The translations under genes and the position numbers were made by a program. Of a stretch of 64,000 nt of DNA, positions 1 to 9,385 are shown piece by piece. Below the pieces are notes generated by a model. It worked only from the letters and a program-made list of their open reading frames with translations, was not told the origin of the DNA and did no database searches. The stretch's first letter is position 1, and the number at the start of each line of letters is the position of its first letter. Source of the stretch: Evtepia gabavorous (GTDB lineage Bacteria > Bacillota > Clostridia > Oscillospirales > Oscillospiraceae); contig NZ_QQRQ01000003.1 of the NCBI RefSeq assembly GCF_003425665.1, positions 83,420-147,419 on the forward strand. Direction: 5' to 3'.

Positions 1-1904
1 TGGTTCTGATTGATTCGTTCGGTTTCGGCTTTATAAGCATTATAAGTTGCCAAGAGAGCTTCATTACGTTCTCGTGTTGCCTTAGTAAATGATGCTTCTA
101 TTTTGGATTTAGAGGAAGCTTCTTCGCTTAATTGCTTTAGTTTTTCTTTTGTTTTTTGCAATTCAGCGGTCATTTTGACAAAACTATCAACATCCAAAGT
201 ATCGTCTTTGATTTCTCTTTTAATTTCAGCAAATTCATCCGCCAAACTATCAATTCGCTCTTTTAGGCGGGATATGAGGTCGTCCATACCACTTCGTTGT
301 TTTTCAATTTCTACAATACAAGAGCCGATTTGTGCGAGCTGAGCATCGATTGACGACAATACTATTGATACATCTCCAAATATGTCCTTATTAAAATCAC
401 TACTATATCCGTCCAACGCACTCGATACAACCGAGTTTTTTGAAAACGCAGTACGAATATCACGCAGAATAGTGTCTATTCTATTTTTTACAGCATCAAG
501 CTTTGCTGTATCGGTAGCGTATCCACTTTGCTTTTTAAGTTTGTCTGCAACACCTTTTTCTTCAAAAATCGAGAGTTTATGTTCAAGCTCGGTTTGCTGT
601 GTTGTAACTTCAGTCATTTGCTGTGGAATTTTGCTCACATCCAGTAAGCGCTCCACTGTTTTGATCAGTTCATTCACACAATTATCCAAATTAGAAGGTT
701 GACCAATTCTACCGCTAATCAGTTTCTCCAACAAACCGTTTTCGTGATCTGCACTGCTGGACAGATCCTTTTGACCAAAATATTGTACCCCATCGAACAA
801 ACTGATCGGATTAATATTTAAGTCATTACCGGTCTCATCAAGAACATTTATGCGTTCCCCCAATATTCGGCTGACAGAATAATGTTTTCCGTGTTTATCT
901 ATTACATTCAATGTTGCTTTTCCGCCAGAACCAAAGACATTTTTCACAAGAGATTCTTTATAGTCTTTGTCCATTTGAGCTGTAAGTCCCAAGACATACC
1001 GCACAGCTTCTAAAATAGAAGACTTTCCGCTACCTCTTATGCCAATAAGCGTATTCAGCTCACGAGAGAACATAATTGTTTGACCGTCGAACTTGCCACC
1101 TTGGAAAGAGATTGATTCTATAAACCCATGTTTATTGTCAGGAACACTTTCGCTAACTCGGTCTCTATAATCTTGTAAAGCAAACTTAATTGCAGCATAG
1201 GAATATTCACCGATTTTTAAATATGTGCATCTGTCTCCCTTTCCTATATCTGAGATGGATTTGGGATCGGAACCCTCAACCAGAGCCGGCAAATACCCAC
1301 AGCATTTTTCAAACTTACCAAGATTGTCACGTGTTCTAGATTTTTGCAACCCAAGAACACGATGTCTAAAAGGTGCAAAACCTGCTAAAGATTCAAGCAA
1401 CCCACCCCTACACTCACTAAATAGGCCGCTGTTTTGATCTACATGTGCAAATACGATAAAATAATCCCGTCCATAAGCGTCTAACTGATCAAATACATTT
1501 TTTAGATCAAATATGCTTTTTGTGTTGCGATTTTCTGGATTGGAAATAGTGGCAAATGCTGCCGTCAGAAATGTCTGGATATGATTGTTTCCATTTTCAA
1601 GCCATTCCTCTGGATTAAACACAATTAGCGTATGAATACCGTTTGCGCCTTCTTTAACGGTCAATTCTACTCCCGGCAGAATAAATATGTCTTGCTTTTT
1701 CGCAGCCTTACGAATAGCTTTATATTCTTCTATGTCGAATTTGTTGTGATTTGTAATTATGCCGACATTGATGCTCGCGTTTTTTAGAGCAGAAACATAA
1801 TCACCCAAAAATGAGGTTGACTCGCCAGAATAGGTGAATTCTTTATCCTTCAAAGTATGTAAATGAAAGTCTGCGCGAACATATTGTAAGCCTGATTCAA
1901 ACAT
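1..1904 (-). CDS. PHP-domain AAA/SMC-like ATPase (TrlF-like), 3' end cut by window
   Basis: The reading frame is open from an ATG at 1904 to the left edge, so the C-terminus is missing. The N-terminus reads VRADFHLHT, a PHP-type metal-dependent phosphoesterase motif, followed by a PHP-like region to about residue 250. A P-loop then reads GIRGSGKSS (near 1010-1040), and a long, probably coiled-coil, region of alternating Glu/Lys/Leu follows. This order matches TrlF-family ATPases. The start lies 41 bp after the restriction endonuclease stop, with GGGGGA upstream, so it is probably the last known gene of the restriction-modification operon. A nucleic-acid-targeting defence role is inferred from context only. 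Confidence 0.75.
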   Translation of the reverse strand, partial: MFESGLQYVRADFHLHTLKDKEFTYSGESTSFLGDYVSALKNASINVGIITNHNKFDIEEYKAIRKAAKKQDIFILPGVELTVKEGANGIHTLIVFNPEEWLENGNNHIQTFLTAAFATISNPENRNTKSIFDLKNVFDQLDAYGRDYFIVFAHVDQNSGLFSECRGGLLESLAGFAPFRHRVLGLQKSRTRDNLGKFEKCCGYLPALVEGSDPKSISDIGKGDRCTYLKIGEYSYAAIKFALQDYRDRVSESVPDNKHGFIESISFQGGKFDGQTIMFSRELNTLIGIRGSGKSSILEAVRYVLGLTAQMDKDYKESLVKNVFGSGGKATLNVIDKHGKHYSVSRILGERINVLDETGNDLNINPISLFDGVQYFGQKDLSSSADHENGLLEKLISGRIGQPSNLDNCVNELIKTVERLLDVSKIPQQMTEVTTQQTELEHKLSIFEEKGVADKLKKQSGYATDTAKLDAVKNRIDTILRDIRTAFSKNSVVSSALDGYSSDFNKDIFGDVSIVLSSIDAQLAQIGSCIVEIEKQRSGMDDLISRLKERIDSLADEFAEIKREIKDDTLDVDSFVKMTAELQKTKEKLKQLSEEASSKSKIEASFTKATRERNEALLATYNAYKAETERINQN

Positions 1905-1945
1905 ACTTATCCCCCATTTCTCTTATGTTGTTATTGCTTTGACGC

Positions 1946-3958
1946 TTACTCCATTGCTAAACATCCATTCTTGAATGCTGCTGGATAAGAAAGAGTCAAC
2001 ATCTGATTTTGGAATACCACAGTATACGCAAGTACAGTTCCCTCCCCAAAGCGATCATGCAACAGTGTTCTTCCATCTGCACAGAAACTTATTGCATCTG
2101 GTAAAGACCGCAGATACGGTATTTCAACCGTTTTTGCAGGACATTCGGGAAAACTTGCTTCAAGTGCAACTACTTGTCCTTCACCGAAAGTTACATGACG
2201 CACAACGGCACCGGCAGGCACAAGGGGTGCGTCATCGGACTTGTGTACAACAATTCCGCTTGCGATCTCATTTGCCTTTTCAGAAACAGTTGTGTCAATG
2301 TACTCTTTCCAAGCCGGGGCCTCCAGTATATCTCTTCTGGACTCGCATTGGAGAATCAAATCTCTGAGTTTCTGAGGATCTGACTTATTAGACTCAAACA
2401 TTGCTACGAAGTATTTCTGGAACTGTACCAAGGTCAGAGGGACAATGTCAAGTCGCTGCTTTACATCGCCTTTTGCGTACCAAATACCGTGTTTGAAAGT
2501 CTCTGCGGTGTTTGTGTCAATGCGGACAGCAACAAACATGCCATAGACCGGTTTGTCGTATTTCAGAACAGCATCGGAAACATGACGCCTGACAGGTTCG
2601 CCCTCCATTGCCTCTTGGCGGGAAGATGTGGACATTGTGACTTCAGTCAAGATGGTAAAGTCATTAAACTCACAGTACAAGTCGCCTTTTCCTCCACCTG
2701 CAGCGGAAACCGGCAAGAAGTCAGAATCCAATTTGAACCCACGGACTTCATAAGGCTTATTGACCATGTGATCAATCGCCAGTGCTGCACGCCAAAGTGT
2801 CCATTCAAGATACGCAGGGGTCTCATCCTTGGGTACTTCAATAGCGTTATCTTCGTCGTAGACCATCTTGCCGCCACCTTTAATTAGCAGCGTCATATAA
2901 TCTCTGATTTCTTCCCACTGGTTACACTGATCGCTGGCATACTGTATTTCATCCGTCTGAGCAAGGATATTTTCGAGCCTTTGCCTCGCGATATTGACTT
3001 CTGTGGGAGTATTCAAAGGCAGATCGGAAATGTCAAAAAGAATATGACGCTCTTTCATCTGCCTGACCAAATCATCCAACAAAGATTTTGCGACATCCAT
3101 ATTGTCTGTGGGCAACGGTGCACCGGTACAGAGCAACTTATACTGCTCCATAATGGACTGCAAACTGGCCGTAGATTTAGCGAGTTTTTCTGCAAGTATG
3201 CGTTTTGTAGGTACGATTATAAGGCCTCTGCCTTTTCGTTGGAGCACACCCGAAATGCGGAGGTATCGCATATTCATATCGCCGTAATCCAAGAAATTAT
3301 CAGCTTTTTTGTCGTAGTTTTCGCCTCTTTTAGCGATTTCCTTTTTGTCGAAAGAACGCTTAGCTTGGGAAGCAGATCTCCGCTGACGCAGATCAAGGAT
3401 GTTATCAACGACTTCTTCCAGCTTATAGCTGGGATTGGTTGTTTGTCCCCACAGAGCAAATTCAATTCTGCTCAGTTCGGAGGTGCCCGTGCGCTTCTCG
3501 AGTTCCAGCATAATTGCCAGCAACCACCGTAATGGGGAGAAGTAGTGTGTGCCATCCGACATTGGGAACTGTTCTACGCTCATTGCTCGCAGGAAGCATT
3601 CCTGTACGGCCGGGTATGTATCTGCTTTTAGAAATGATCTTCCAAAGGGTGTAATGTCATCCAATGCGCCGAGATCCTCTTGCCGGCCATCTTTTTTCTG
3701 AATCTGTGGATAAATCAATCCGTTTTTAGCAAACATCAACCGCCATTTACGGGCGTGACTACCAGAGCTATCCTTGCCAACTTCGTTCTGAATAATCCCT
3801 TTCTCATCGAGCAAATTCATAAAACCAAGCTCGTTTTCACGCCCATGGAGATGTCCTACAAAGGCAGAGCTAGCATACACAGAGAATCCTTCTTGGATTC
3901 GATTAGGATTACGCAGGCCAGTATTACCTACCAGCCATATTTTAATTTGTTCGCTCAT
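1946..3958 (-). CDS. AlwI-family type IIS restriction endonuclease
   Basis: This 670-aa protein starts WLVGNTGLRNPNRI, the N-terminal pattern I associate with the AlwI/BstNBI/MlyI endonuclease family. About two thirds along it has a GKGDLYCEF...ILTEVTMS segment, consistent with the D...ExT active site of that family. The ATG at 3958 is preferred over an upstream TTG because GGAGGA lies 7-8 bases before it. The gene follows the methyltransferase stop by 15 bases, so the two are co-transcribed. AlwI itself cuts near GGATC, but the recognition site of this enzyme cannot be read from sequence. Family call is fairly sure; specificity is unknown. Confidence 0.8.
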   Translation of the reverse strand: MSEQIKIWLVGNTGLRNPNRIQEGFSVYASSAFVGHLHGRENELGFMNLLDEKGIIQNEVGKDSSGSHARKWRLMFAKNGLIYPQIQKKDGRQEDLGALDDITPFGRSFLKADTYPAVQECFLRAMSVEQFPMSDGTHYFSPLRWLLAIMLELEKRTGTSELSRIEFALWGQTTNPSYKLEEVVDNILDLRQRRSASQAKRSFDKKEIAKRGENYDKKADNFLDYGDMNMRYLRISGVLQRKGRGLIIVPTKRILAEKLAKSTASLQSIMEQYKLLCTGAPLPTDNMDVAKSLLDDLVRQMKERHILFDISDLPLNTPTEVNIARQRLENILAQTDEIQYASDQCNQWEEIRDYMTLLIKGGGKMVYDEDNAIEVPKDETPAYLEWTLWRAALAIDHMVNKPYEVRGFKLDSDFLPVSAAGGGKGDLYCEFNDFTILTEVTMSTSSRQEAMEGEPVRRHVSDAVLKYDKPVYGMFVAVRIDTNTAETFKHGIWYAKGDVKQRLDIVPLTLVQFQKYFVAMFESNKSDPQKLRDLILQCESRRDILEAPAWKEYIDTTVSEKANEIASGIVVHKSDDAPLVPAGAVVRHVTFGEGQVVALEASFPECPAKTVEIPYLRSLPDAISFCADGRTLLHDRFGEGTVLAYTVVFQNQMLTLSYPAAFKNGCLAME

Positions 3959-3972
3959 ACCGCATCCTCCAA

Positions 3973-5868
3973 TCAATACCCAACGAAAAGGTATTCCTGT
4001 ACAGAATTTCTATGTGTTTTGGCATCACTCTGATTTCCAAACGAATACTTGTAGTCTACAGGGATGACTTCTACATGCTGCTTATACTTGGCCATGATCG
4101 CTACCATTTCATCTTGCGTAGGTAAGCTGTTAGAAGAATAGGAAACAATCAGTATACTGTTTGCAAATTTTTTGAAAAGATGATCAAACGCATCTGCCGC
4201 ACCTTTGCGGGTAGCAAAAGGCGTAGGATACGATTTAAACTTCTTTGTTTGCGTATGTTGCTGAATTTCGACCCCCTTCCAATCGCGGGCAAGGCCCTCA
4301 ACAAAATGGTATCTCCGAACGTATTCATTATCGGATAGGGGAGAATAGTACGGAGGGTCAATGTAAACTAAATCTACCTGTTCCACCCTCAAATCCATAG
4401 CATCCCCCTGCTTGGAACGATTGATTTGACCGTTATCAAATACAGCCTTATTGACAGCTTCAACAGCCTCCAGGAATTGCTGAGCAAGCGTTTTTTGTAA
4501 ATCCTTGCGTCCATCATTGTATCGCTGTCCTGTGTAGGTAAAGATACCACGGGGACGCTTCTTTATGCAGGCACGAATCAATGCCGTCATAGCGATTGCG
4601 TGTTTGTATTGATCTTTGATATCTGCAATATTAGTGCGAAGCGTGTCAATCAAGTCGTTTTCTTCATCTGTGTAATAAAGACCTTTGAAAGTCGATGCCA
4701 CAAAGTGATCGGACTCCCTATGTTCAATAAGCAATCCCTTGGCTTTATCCAACGGCAAGGTAACAGAATTGTTTTCTATCATTGCCTTGGTAAATGTTGC
4801 AGACATAGCCATATAATCATTGCTGACTACAGACTTACCCTGCGCTTTGAACATATAGCCAACAATTCCGGAACCGGAGAAAAGATCGACAACGGTATTC
4901 ACCTTAAATTGCGAGGCAACAGACCATATTTCGGACAATAACTTGCTCTTTGAGCCCATAAAACGAGTCGGTGGATAAGCTGACACTTGTTCAGGAAGCG
5001 GCTGAGGAAGCAACTTTATTAAAGTACGCTGCTTCGGAGGAATAGTGACAATGACATCCTCACCTTTACGTGTGCTTCCGTTGCAGGAAATGTGGCGTTT
5101 CGTCTGAATGACATCAATATTGAACGGAGCGTATAGCTCATGTACCAATGGGTGATTAGAGTTTGTTAGGATGACATAGCATCCACGTTCATGTAATGCC
5201 ATAATCATTTTCGAAAGCTCAATATGATCTTCTTCGTAAAACTGTTCTTTAGTATACCTCTTAAAATCAGCGTATTCAGAGACCGGCAAATATGGAGGGT
5301 CAAGGAAAATAAAGTCTCCGGGCTGGGCATAATGCTCTAAAACCAGAAGATAGTCGCCGCACAGAATATCTACCTTTTGCAGTGCTACAGACGCTGCTCT
5401 CAGTCCGTCCTCATCGCAAATCTTTGGGTTTTTATATTTTCCATAGGGAACATTAAACTGTCCCTGCTTATTGACACGATACAACCCATTAAAGCAAGTC
5501 CTGTTCAAAAAGATTGTTCTTGCAGCAGCCTCGGCTTTTGGAAGCGTTGTCCACTCTTGACTACGGACGGCATAAAACATCTCGGAAGTGTTTTCGTACT
5601 GTTTGAGACACTGAATTACATCTTCCACATGATCAGCAACTTCTCGGTACATATTGATTAGTTCGGGATTGCTGTCTGCAATGACTGCATTTTCCGGCTG
5701 CAGTGCAAAGAACATTGCTCCGCCGCCAAAAAACGGCTCAATATATCGGCCAAAGGAGGTCGGGACTTTCGGCAAAAGATCACCCAACATCTGTGTTTTG
5801 CCGCCTGCCCATTTCAAAATTGGCTTGGCTTGAGCAGACACTATTTTTTTAGCTGCTTGTTCTGCCAA
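3973..5868 (-). CDS. Fused double N6-adenine DNA methyltransferase
   Basis: This 631-aa protein contains two D12-class adenine methyltransferases in one chain. The first (about residues 15-290) is Dam-like: LKWAGGKTQ, a PFFGGGAMFF SAM-binding motif, and a DPPY catalytic motif. The second (about 300-631) begins RFMGSKSKLL, has VVDLFSGSGIVGY and ends its catalytic part with YIDPPYYSPL. Two enzymes are expected when the recognition site is asymmetric, because each strand needs its own methylase, as in M.FokI. This fits the type IIS endonuclease downstream. The start is TTG at 5868, supported by AAAGGAGG 8 bases upstream; no ATG is nearby. Confidence 0.88.
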   Translation of the reverse strand: MAEQAAKKIVSAQAKPILKWAGGKTQMLGDLLPKVPTSFGRYIEPFFGGGAMFFALQPENAVIADSNPELINMYREVADHVEDVIQCLKQYENTSEMFYAVRSQEWTTLPKAEAAARTIFLNRTCFNGLYRVNKQGQFNVPYGKYKNPKICDEDGLRAASVALQKVDILCGDYLLVLEHYAQPGDFIFLDPPYLPVSEYADFKRYTKEQFYEEDHIELSKMIMALHERGCYVILTNSNHPLVHELYAPFNIDVIQTKRHISCNGSTRKGEDVIVTIPPKQRTLIKLLPQPLPEQVSAYPPTRFMGSKSKLLSEIWSVASQFKVNTVVDLFSGSGIVGYMFKAQGKSVVSNDYMAMSATFTKAMIENNSVTLPLDKAKGLLIEHRESDHFVASTFKGLYYTDEENDLIDTLRTNIADIKDQYKHAIAMTALIRACIKKRPRGIFTYTGQRYNDGRKDLQKTLAQQFLEAVEAVNKAVFDNGQINRSKQGDAMDLRVEQVDLVYIDPPYYSPLSDNEYVRRYHFVEGLARDWKGVEIQQHTQTKKFKSYPTPFATRKGAADAFDHLFKKFANSILIVSYSSNSLPTQDEMVAIMAKYKQHVEVIPVDYKYSFGNQSDAKTHRNSVQEYLFVGY

Positions 5869-5883
5869 TGTACTCGCCTCCTT

Positions 5884-6096
5884 TCATTTAATGGGATCTT
5901 GGGTTAATTCCATAATATCACCAATATCACACTGTAATGCGGTGCAGATTTTTACCAACACATCTGTAGTGACATTTTCGCTTTTTCCTAACTTTGCCAT
6001 CGAAGCGTGACTAATACCTGCTGCAGCGCACAGGTCTTTCTTTTTCATATCTTTATCAATTAGCAGCTTCCAAAGCTTCTTATAGCTAACCGCCAT
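5884..6096 (-). CDS. Small XRE-type HTH protein, probable restriction-modification controller
   Basis: This 70-aa helix-turn-helix protein reads KKKDLCAAAGISHASMAKLGKSENVTTDVL, a Cro/CI-type fold with recognition helix around residues 28-40, close to the YozG-like HTH family. The ATG at 6096 has GGAG 9 bases upstream. It is the first gene of the operon, 15 bases before the methyltransferase. Its position and size match C (controller) proteins, which delay endonuclease expression until the methylase has acted. A perfect 12-bp palindrome in its own promoter is a likely binding site. Role inferred. Confidence 0.7.
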   Translation of the reverse strand: MAVSYKKLWKLLIDKDMKKKDLCAAAGISHASMAKLGKSENVTTDVLVKICTALQCDIGDIMELTQDPIK

Positions 6097-6172
6097 ACCT
6101 ATCAACTCCAATAGTAGTTCTCGCAGTTCAAAAATCGCTGATAAAAATTCTGCGTTCACTGATTTTGAAAAT

Positions 6173-6201
6173 AGTATAGCATAGCTATGCTCGCTTTTCA
6201 A
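6173..6201 (-). promoter_or_regulatory. Promoter of the restriction-modification operon with palindromic operator
   Basis: On the minus strand a -35 TTGAAA (6196-6201) is 17 bases from a -10 TATACT (6173-6178). The spacer contains the perfect palindrome GCATAGCTATGC (6179-6190), well placed for repression by the HTH protein encoded about 80 bases downstream. Confidence 0.7.
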
Positions 6202-6304
6202 GATGATAATTGCAAGTTCTTCCTATTCGGTGGCAATTCTGCAGATACTCTCTCGCCTATCGCTTTGATAAGGCAGTCTTATTATGGGAATGGCTGATTG
6301 CTGT

Positions 6305-6329
6305 GGCGGCAGGGATTTTCCCTGCCGCC
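6305..6329 (-). terminator. GC-rich hairpin downstream of tnpV
   Basis: Eleven-base arms GGCGGCAGGGA and TCCCTGCCGCC are separated by three bases, just after the tnpV stop. No T-run follows on either strand, so it is a strong hairpin but not a textbook intrinsic terminator. The rest of 6202-6336 shows no gene. Confidence 0.5.
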
Positions 6330-6336
6330 GTTACGC

Positions 6337-6714
6337 TTATGCTGTGTAAATCAGTTCGCTATTTACAATTTCCATAGCTCTGCCTCGTATGCTATTCATC
6401 CTGCCGACCCAATCCATCGGATCGGCGGCTTTTAGCGTTTCTGTGATGCCTTCCGCTTCGGCCAGCTGTTTTACCAGCCGAAGAAACATCGCCTCTGCTT
6501 GCCGGTCTATGTCGGCAAGGTAACTGTTTAATCTGCCGCTGGTGAGCAACGTCGCATAGGTTGCCCGGCGATGCTCCTTCAGGTAACGCCGGTGACGCTG
6601 GCCCCACACGCCGATGGGCGGCTGTTCTTCCTCGGGCAGTTTCAAATTGGGGAGCAGATGATCCCCGACCTGCGTATAAGTGCCGCCCATTTTCTCAAAA
6701 ATTGTCTTTGCCAT
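6337..6714 (-). CDS. TnpV-family transposon protein
   Basis: This 125-aa protein contains IGVWGQRHRRYLKEHRRATYATLLTSGRLNSYLADIDRQ-type sequence typical of TnpV, a small protein of unknown biochemical role that accompanies Tn4451-like and other Firmicutes mobilizable elements. It is rich in Arg and amphipathic helices, with no signal peptide or membrane segment. It lies 9 bases downstream of the relaxase gene, so it is the last gene of the Int-MobC-Rep-MobV-TnpV transcription block, and separates that block from the restriction-modification operon. Family call is good, function is not known. Confidence 0.8.
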   Translation of the reverse strand: MAKTIFEKMGGTYTQVGDHLLPNLKLPEEEQPPIGVWGQRHRRYLKEHRRATYATLLTSGRLNSYLADIDRQAEAMFLRLVKQLAEAEGITETLKAADPMDWVGRMNSIRGRAMEIVNSELIYTA

Positions 6715-6723
6715 AGTTTGTTC

Positions 6724-7908
6724 CTACCTTTCAAAAGTTGTATTTTTGCGCCTTGTGCGCTGGGTTTGCTTTCGCTGCTGCTCCATATCTTTTGCCTGTG
6801 CAATCAGATTATCTATCTGCTGACTACCAAGGACTTTCCGCAGAAAACGGAAATCCTTCAATTCGGAGCGTAGGACTTCATTTTCTCCTTTGAGCCGGTC
6901 GTTGGTTGCGGTCAGATGCTCGTTTTCCCGATACAGCCGACCGTTTGTGTTATTTAGCCGGTGATAGCTGTCCAGTGCCTTGTAATAGTGGTAGAACACC
7001 TCCCGGATGACTTCTTTCAGCTTTTTGATTAACGGGTCAACAAATCGCTGCTTATAGGTCTTCACGGTCATTAGAGTGGGCGGATTGGGGAGCTGAAACT
7101 CTGCATCCGACTCAATTCGCTGCTCCAGCTTTTCAATAGACTGCGCACCCTGATCGAAGTTGTCGATCCGATTCTGCACCGTTTCCAACTCGTCCTGCTT
7201 TTCGGCCAGTGTGGTGTCCAGTGCCGCAATCTCTTTCTCCCGTTCCTGCTTCTTGTAATCCAAGACGGAGAGATGCTTTTCGTGGGTGCCTTTCTGCTCC
7301 CACTGAATGTCATACCGCTCCATCACGGCGGCAAGCTGTTCCTTTTCGGACTGCACCCACTGCGCCCATTCCGTTGCACCACGAGTGCCGCCTTTGAAGC
7401 CTTGCGCCGCCAGCGCCTGTTTCAGCGATACCCGGGTGTCAAGTCCACGCTTGCTCCCGGTGGTGAAGGGCACAAAGTCAATGTGCAGATGAGGCGTGGT
7501 TTCGTCCATATGGAGGTGCGCTGAGAATACCCGGAGGTTGGGATTTCGCTCCTGAAATCCTCGATAGTATTCATCCAATATGGTTCGTGCCAATTCTGCG
7601 TATTCGCCGGTAGCACTCATATCGTCCTTGTTCCCGATTTGCAGGATGATTTCGTGGAATGGCTTCTCCTGATTGCCGGAGCGAATTTTCTCGTAGTAGT
7701 TCGGAATGCGCCGGTCTGCACGGGTCTGCTTCTCGTTGTAGCGTTTCAGGGCTTCATCGAAAAGTTGGTGGTACACAGTCTGGATGCGCTCGTTGCAGTA
7801 GTCGATGTTCAGATGAGTTCGGCTTCCGTCTACATTCTCCGCCCGAAATTTGCGGCTGTTGTGGTTGACAGATCCTTTGCCGACCTCGGCACTGATCGTT
7901 CTCTTCAT
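6724..7908 (-). CDS. MobV-family relaxase (Mob/Pre)
   Basis: This 394-aa protein starts RTISAEVGKGSVNHNSRKF and has the HLHMDETTPHLHIDFVP motif at about residues 130-147, the metal-binding histidine cluster of MobV (pMV158-type) relaxases that nick oriT and start mobilization. The C-terminal third is long coiled coil (about residues 200-380), as usual in this family. ATG at 7908 follows AAGGAAGTGAGATTTT-like purine-rich sequence. It is preceded by about 280 bases of structured non-coding DNA that is the likely oriT. It needs a conjugative element in trans, because no type IV secretion genes are seen here. Confidence 0.88.
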   Translation of the reverse strand: MKRTISAEVGKGSVNHNSRKFRAENVDGSRTHLNIDYCNERIQTVYHQLFDEALKRYNEKQTRADRRIPNYYEKIRSGNQEKPFHEIILQIGNKDDMSATGEYAELARTILDEYYRGFQERNPNLRVFSAHLHMDETTPHLHIDFVPFTTGSKRGLDTRVSLKQALAAQGFKGGTRGATEWAQWVQSEKEQLAAVMERYDIQWEQKGTHEKHLSVLDYKKQEREKEIAALDTTLAEKQDELETVQNRIDNFDQGAQSIEKLEQRIESDAEFQLPNPPTLMTVKTYKQRFVDPLIKKLKEVIREVFYHYYKALDSYHRLNNTNGRLYRENEHLTATNDRLKGENEVLRSELKDFRFLRKVLGSQQIDNLIAQAKDMEQQRKQTQRTRRKNTTFER

Positions 7909-7914
7909 AAAATC

Positions 7915-8194
7915 TCACTTCCTTTCGCTTTCCGGCCGCAGCCGGGGTTCTGTTACTCTTGTCAAGAGTAAACGCAAAAGCACTTTTGACAGCCTGCGGC
8001 CATCAAAAGATGCTGTTTGCGCTCTCCCGAGGGGGCTGGTACAGAGCCGGTGCATCGAGCACCAACCCTGTACCGGGACTTTGCCCCGGCAGCCTGCGGG
8101 CTGCTCCCCAGTGCTCAATGCCCTTTGAAAAGGGCAGCCGCACGGCTTGCCGAAACTTCAAAGCGTGACAAACCGTGACGGTGGTGACGATGTT
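7915..8194. other. Non-coding, hairpin-rich region: probable oriT of element 1
   Basis: The region between rep and mobV holds no convincing gene. It contains a nested inverted repeat at 8037-8073 (GGTACAG...CTGTACC enclosing GGTGC...GCACC) and the motif GCTCTCCCGAGGGGG at 8021-8035, which recurs with one base missing at 19507-19520 before the second element's mob gene. Position before a MobV gene plus these hairpins supports an origin of transfer. The nick site is not defined. Confidence 0.55.
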
Positions 8195-9385
8195 TTAGAC
8201 CTCGCCAGCACCCACCAAAAGACCGTCACGGTCGTCACCCTTTGACACGCTGTCCATCTCTCTCCACAGGGAGATTTTGCGTCCACCGTGATTGCGGCTT
8301 GCCTTGTAGTGAATATCGTGATCTCGCAGCAGCCGCATCGAGCCGACGCTCAGCCGCAGAGAAAGCACATTGGGCTTGCAGTCCAGATGCAACAGACCGC
8401 ACAGCTCAGAAGCAGTGCCTTCCCACTGACCACCAGCCGAAGAAAGAAATTCCGCAATGCTGTCCAGAAACGGGTCCGGCGGCTCCTGCCAAAGCTCTGT
8501 TTCAACGCTTGCCAGCTCCCATACCAGCGTTTCGGGGTTCTTAGTCAGGTGCAGCCGCTGGTCCTCCTGATCTCTGCCGGTGACATCCAGTACCGCCGCA
8601 TTGGAGGTGCGCTGCTCCTTGCTGAGAACAAAACCGCCATCCGCTGCACCCAGCAGGCCGTTGGTCCCGGCAATCATATCGAATTTGTCATCTGCCTCCA
8701 ACTTGCGGGTATGGTGAACGATTACCATCGTCACCTTGTAGCTGTCGGCAACGGCTTTCAGCCGGGACACAATGTCGTAGTCGCTGCTGTAGCTGTATTC
8801 TGCGCCGCCAACCTCACGCACCCGTTTCAGGGTGTCGATGATAATCAGACCGGTGTTGGGATGCTCCCGCATAAAGCTGCGAATCTGATCCTCCAGACCG
8901 CTGTTGGCTGTTTTACAGTGGGTGGCAAAATACAGATTTTCCGCCGCTTCAGCTCCGAACATTCGGAATAGTCTCCGCTGTAAGCGGGCATAGTTATCTT
9001 CCAGCGCAAAGTAAAGAACGCCCGTTTTCCGCACCTTGTAGCCCCACAAGGACAGGCCGGTGCTGACCTGATAGGCAAGCTGGGCCATCAGGAAGCTTTT
9101 TCCCACTTTCGGGGAACCGGCCAGTAAGTAGGCGCCTCGGTACAGCAGGCCGTCGATCAGCGGCTCCTGCCCCTCAAAGTCCGTATCATAGAGGGTGGTC
9201 ATCGATACCGCTTCCAGATAATCCGGGGCCATCCTTCTTTGCATTTCCCGGTAGAAATCATCGTCAGCCCCCTTGAAATCTGAATCAAAATCGGTTAAAC
9301 TATTGTCAGTAAGTTTTTGGGATGACTGCTCCGTATCTGCGCCAACAGATACAATAGGGGTGGTCATTTCTTTTTCGTTGGTCAT
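8195..9385 (-). CDS. RepA-like AAA/RecA-fold ATPase of a mobilizable element
   Basis: This 396-aa protein has a Walker A motif GSPKVGKS at about residues 90-97 and a Walker B LIIIDTL near residue 180, followed by VHHTRK, the pattern of RepA/DnaB-type hexameric helicases found in Firmicutes elements. The C-terminal 80 residues look like a winged-helix DNA-binding part. ATG at 9385 has AAGGAGG 7 bases upstream and overlaps the preceding gene by 4 bases. It is about the same size and layout as the proteins at 20138-21310 and 60257-61330. The role in element replication or maintenance is inferred. Confidence 0.75.
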   Translation of the reverse strand: MTNEKEMTTPIVSVGADTEQSSQKLTDNSLTDFDSDFKGADDDFYREMQRRMAPDYLEAVSMTTLYDTDFEGQEPLIDGLLYRGAYLLAGSPKVGKSFLMAQLAYQVSTGLSLWGYKVRKTGVLYFALEDNYARLQRRLFRMFGAEAAENLYFATHCKTANSGLEDQIRSFMREHPNTGLIIIDTLKRVREVGGAEYSYSSDYDIVSRLKAVADSYKVTMVIVHHTRKLEADDKFDMIAGTNGLLGAADGGFVLSKEQRTSNAAVLDVTGRDQEDQRLHLTKNPETLVWELASVETELWQEPPDPFLDSIAEFLSSAGGQWEGTASELCGLLHLDCKPNVLSLRLSVGSMRLLRDHDIHYKASRNHGGRKISLWREMDSVSKGDDRDGLLVGAGEV

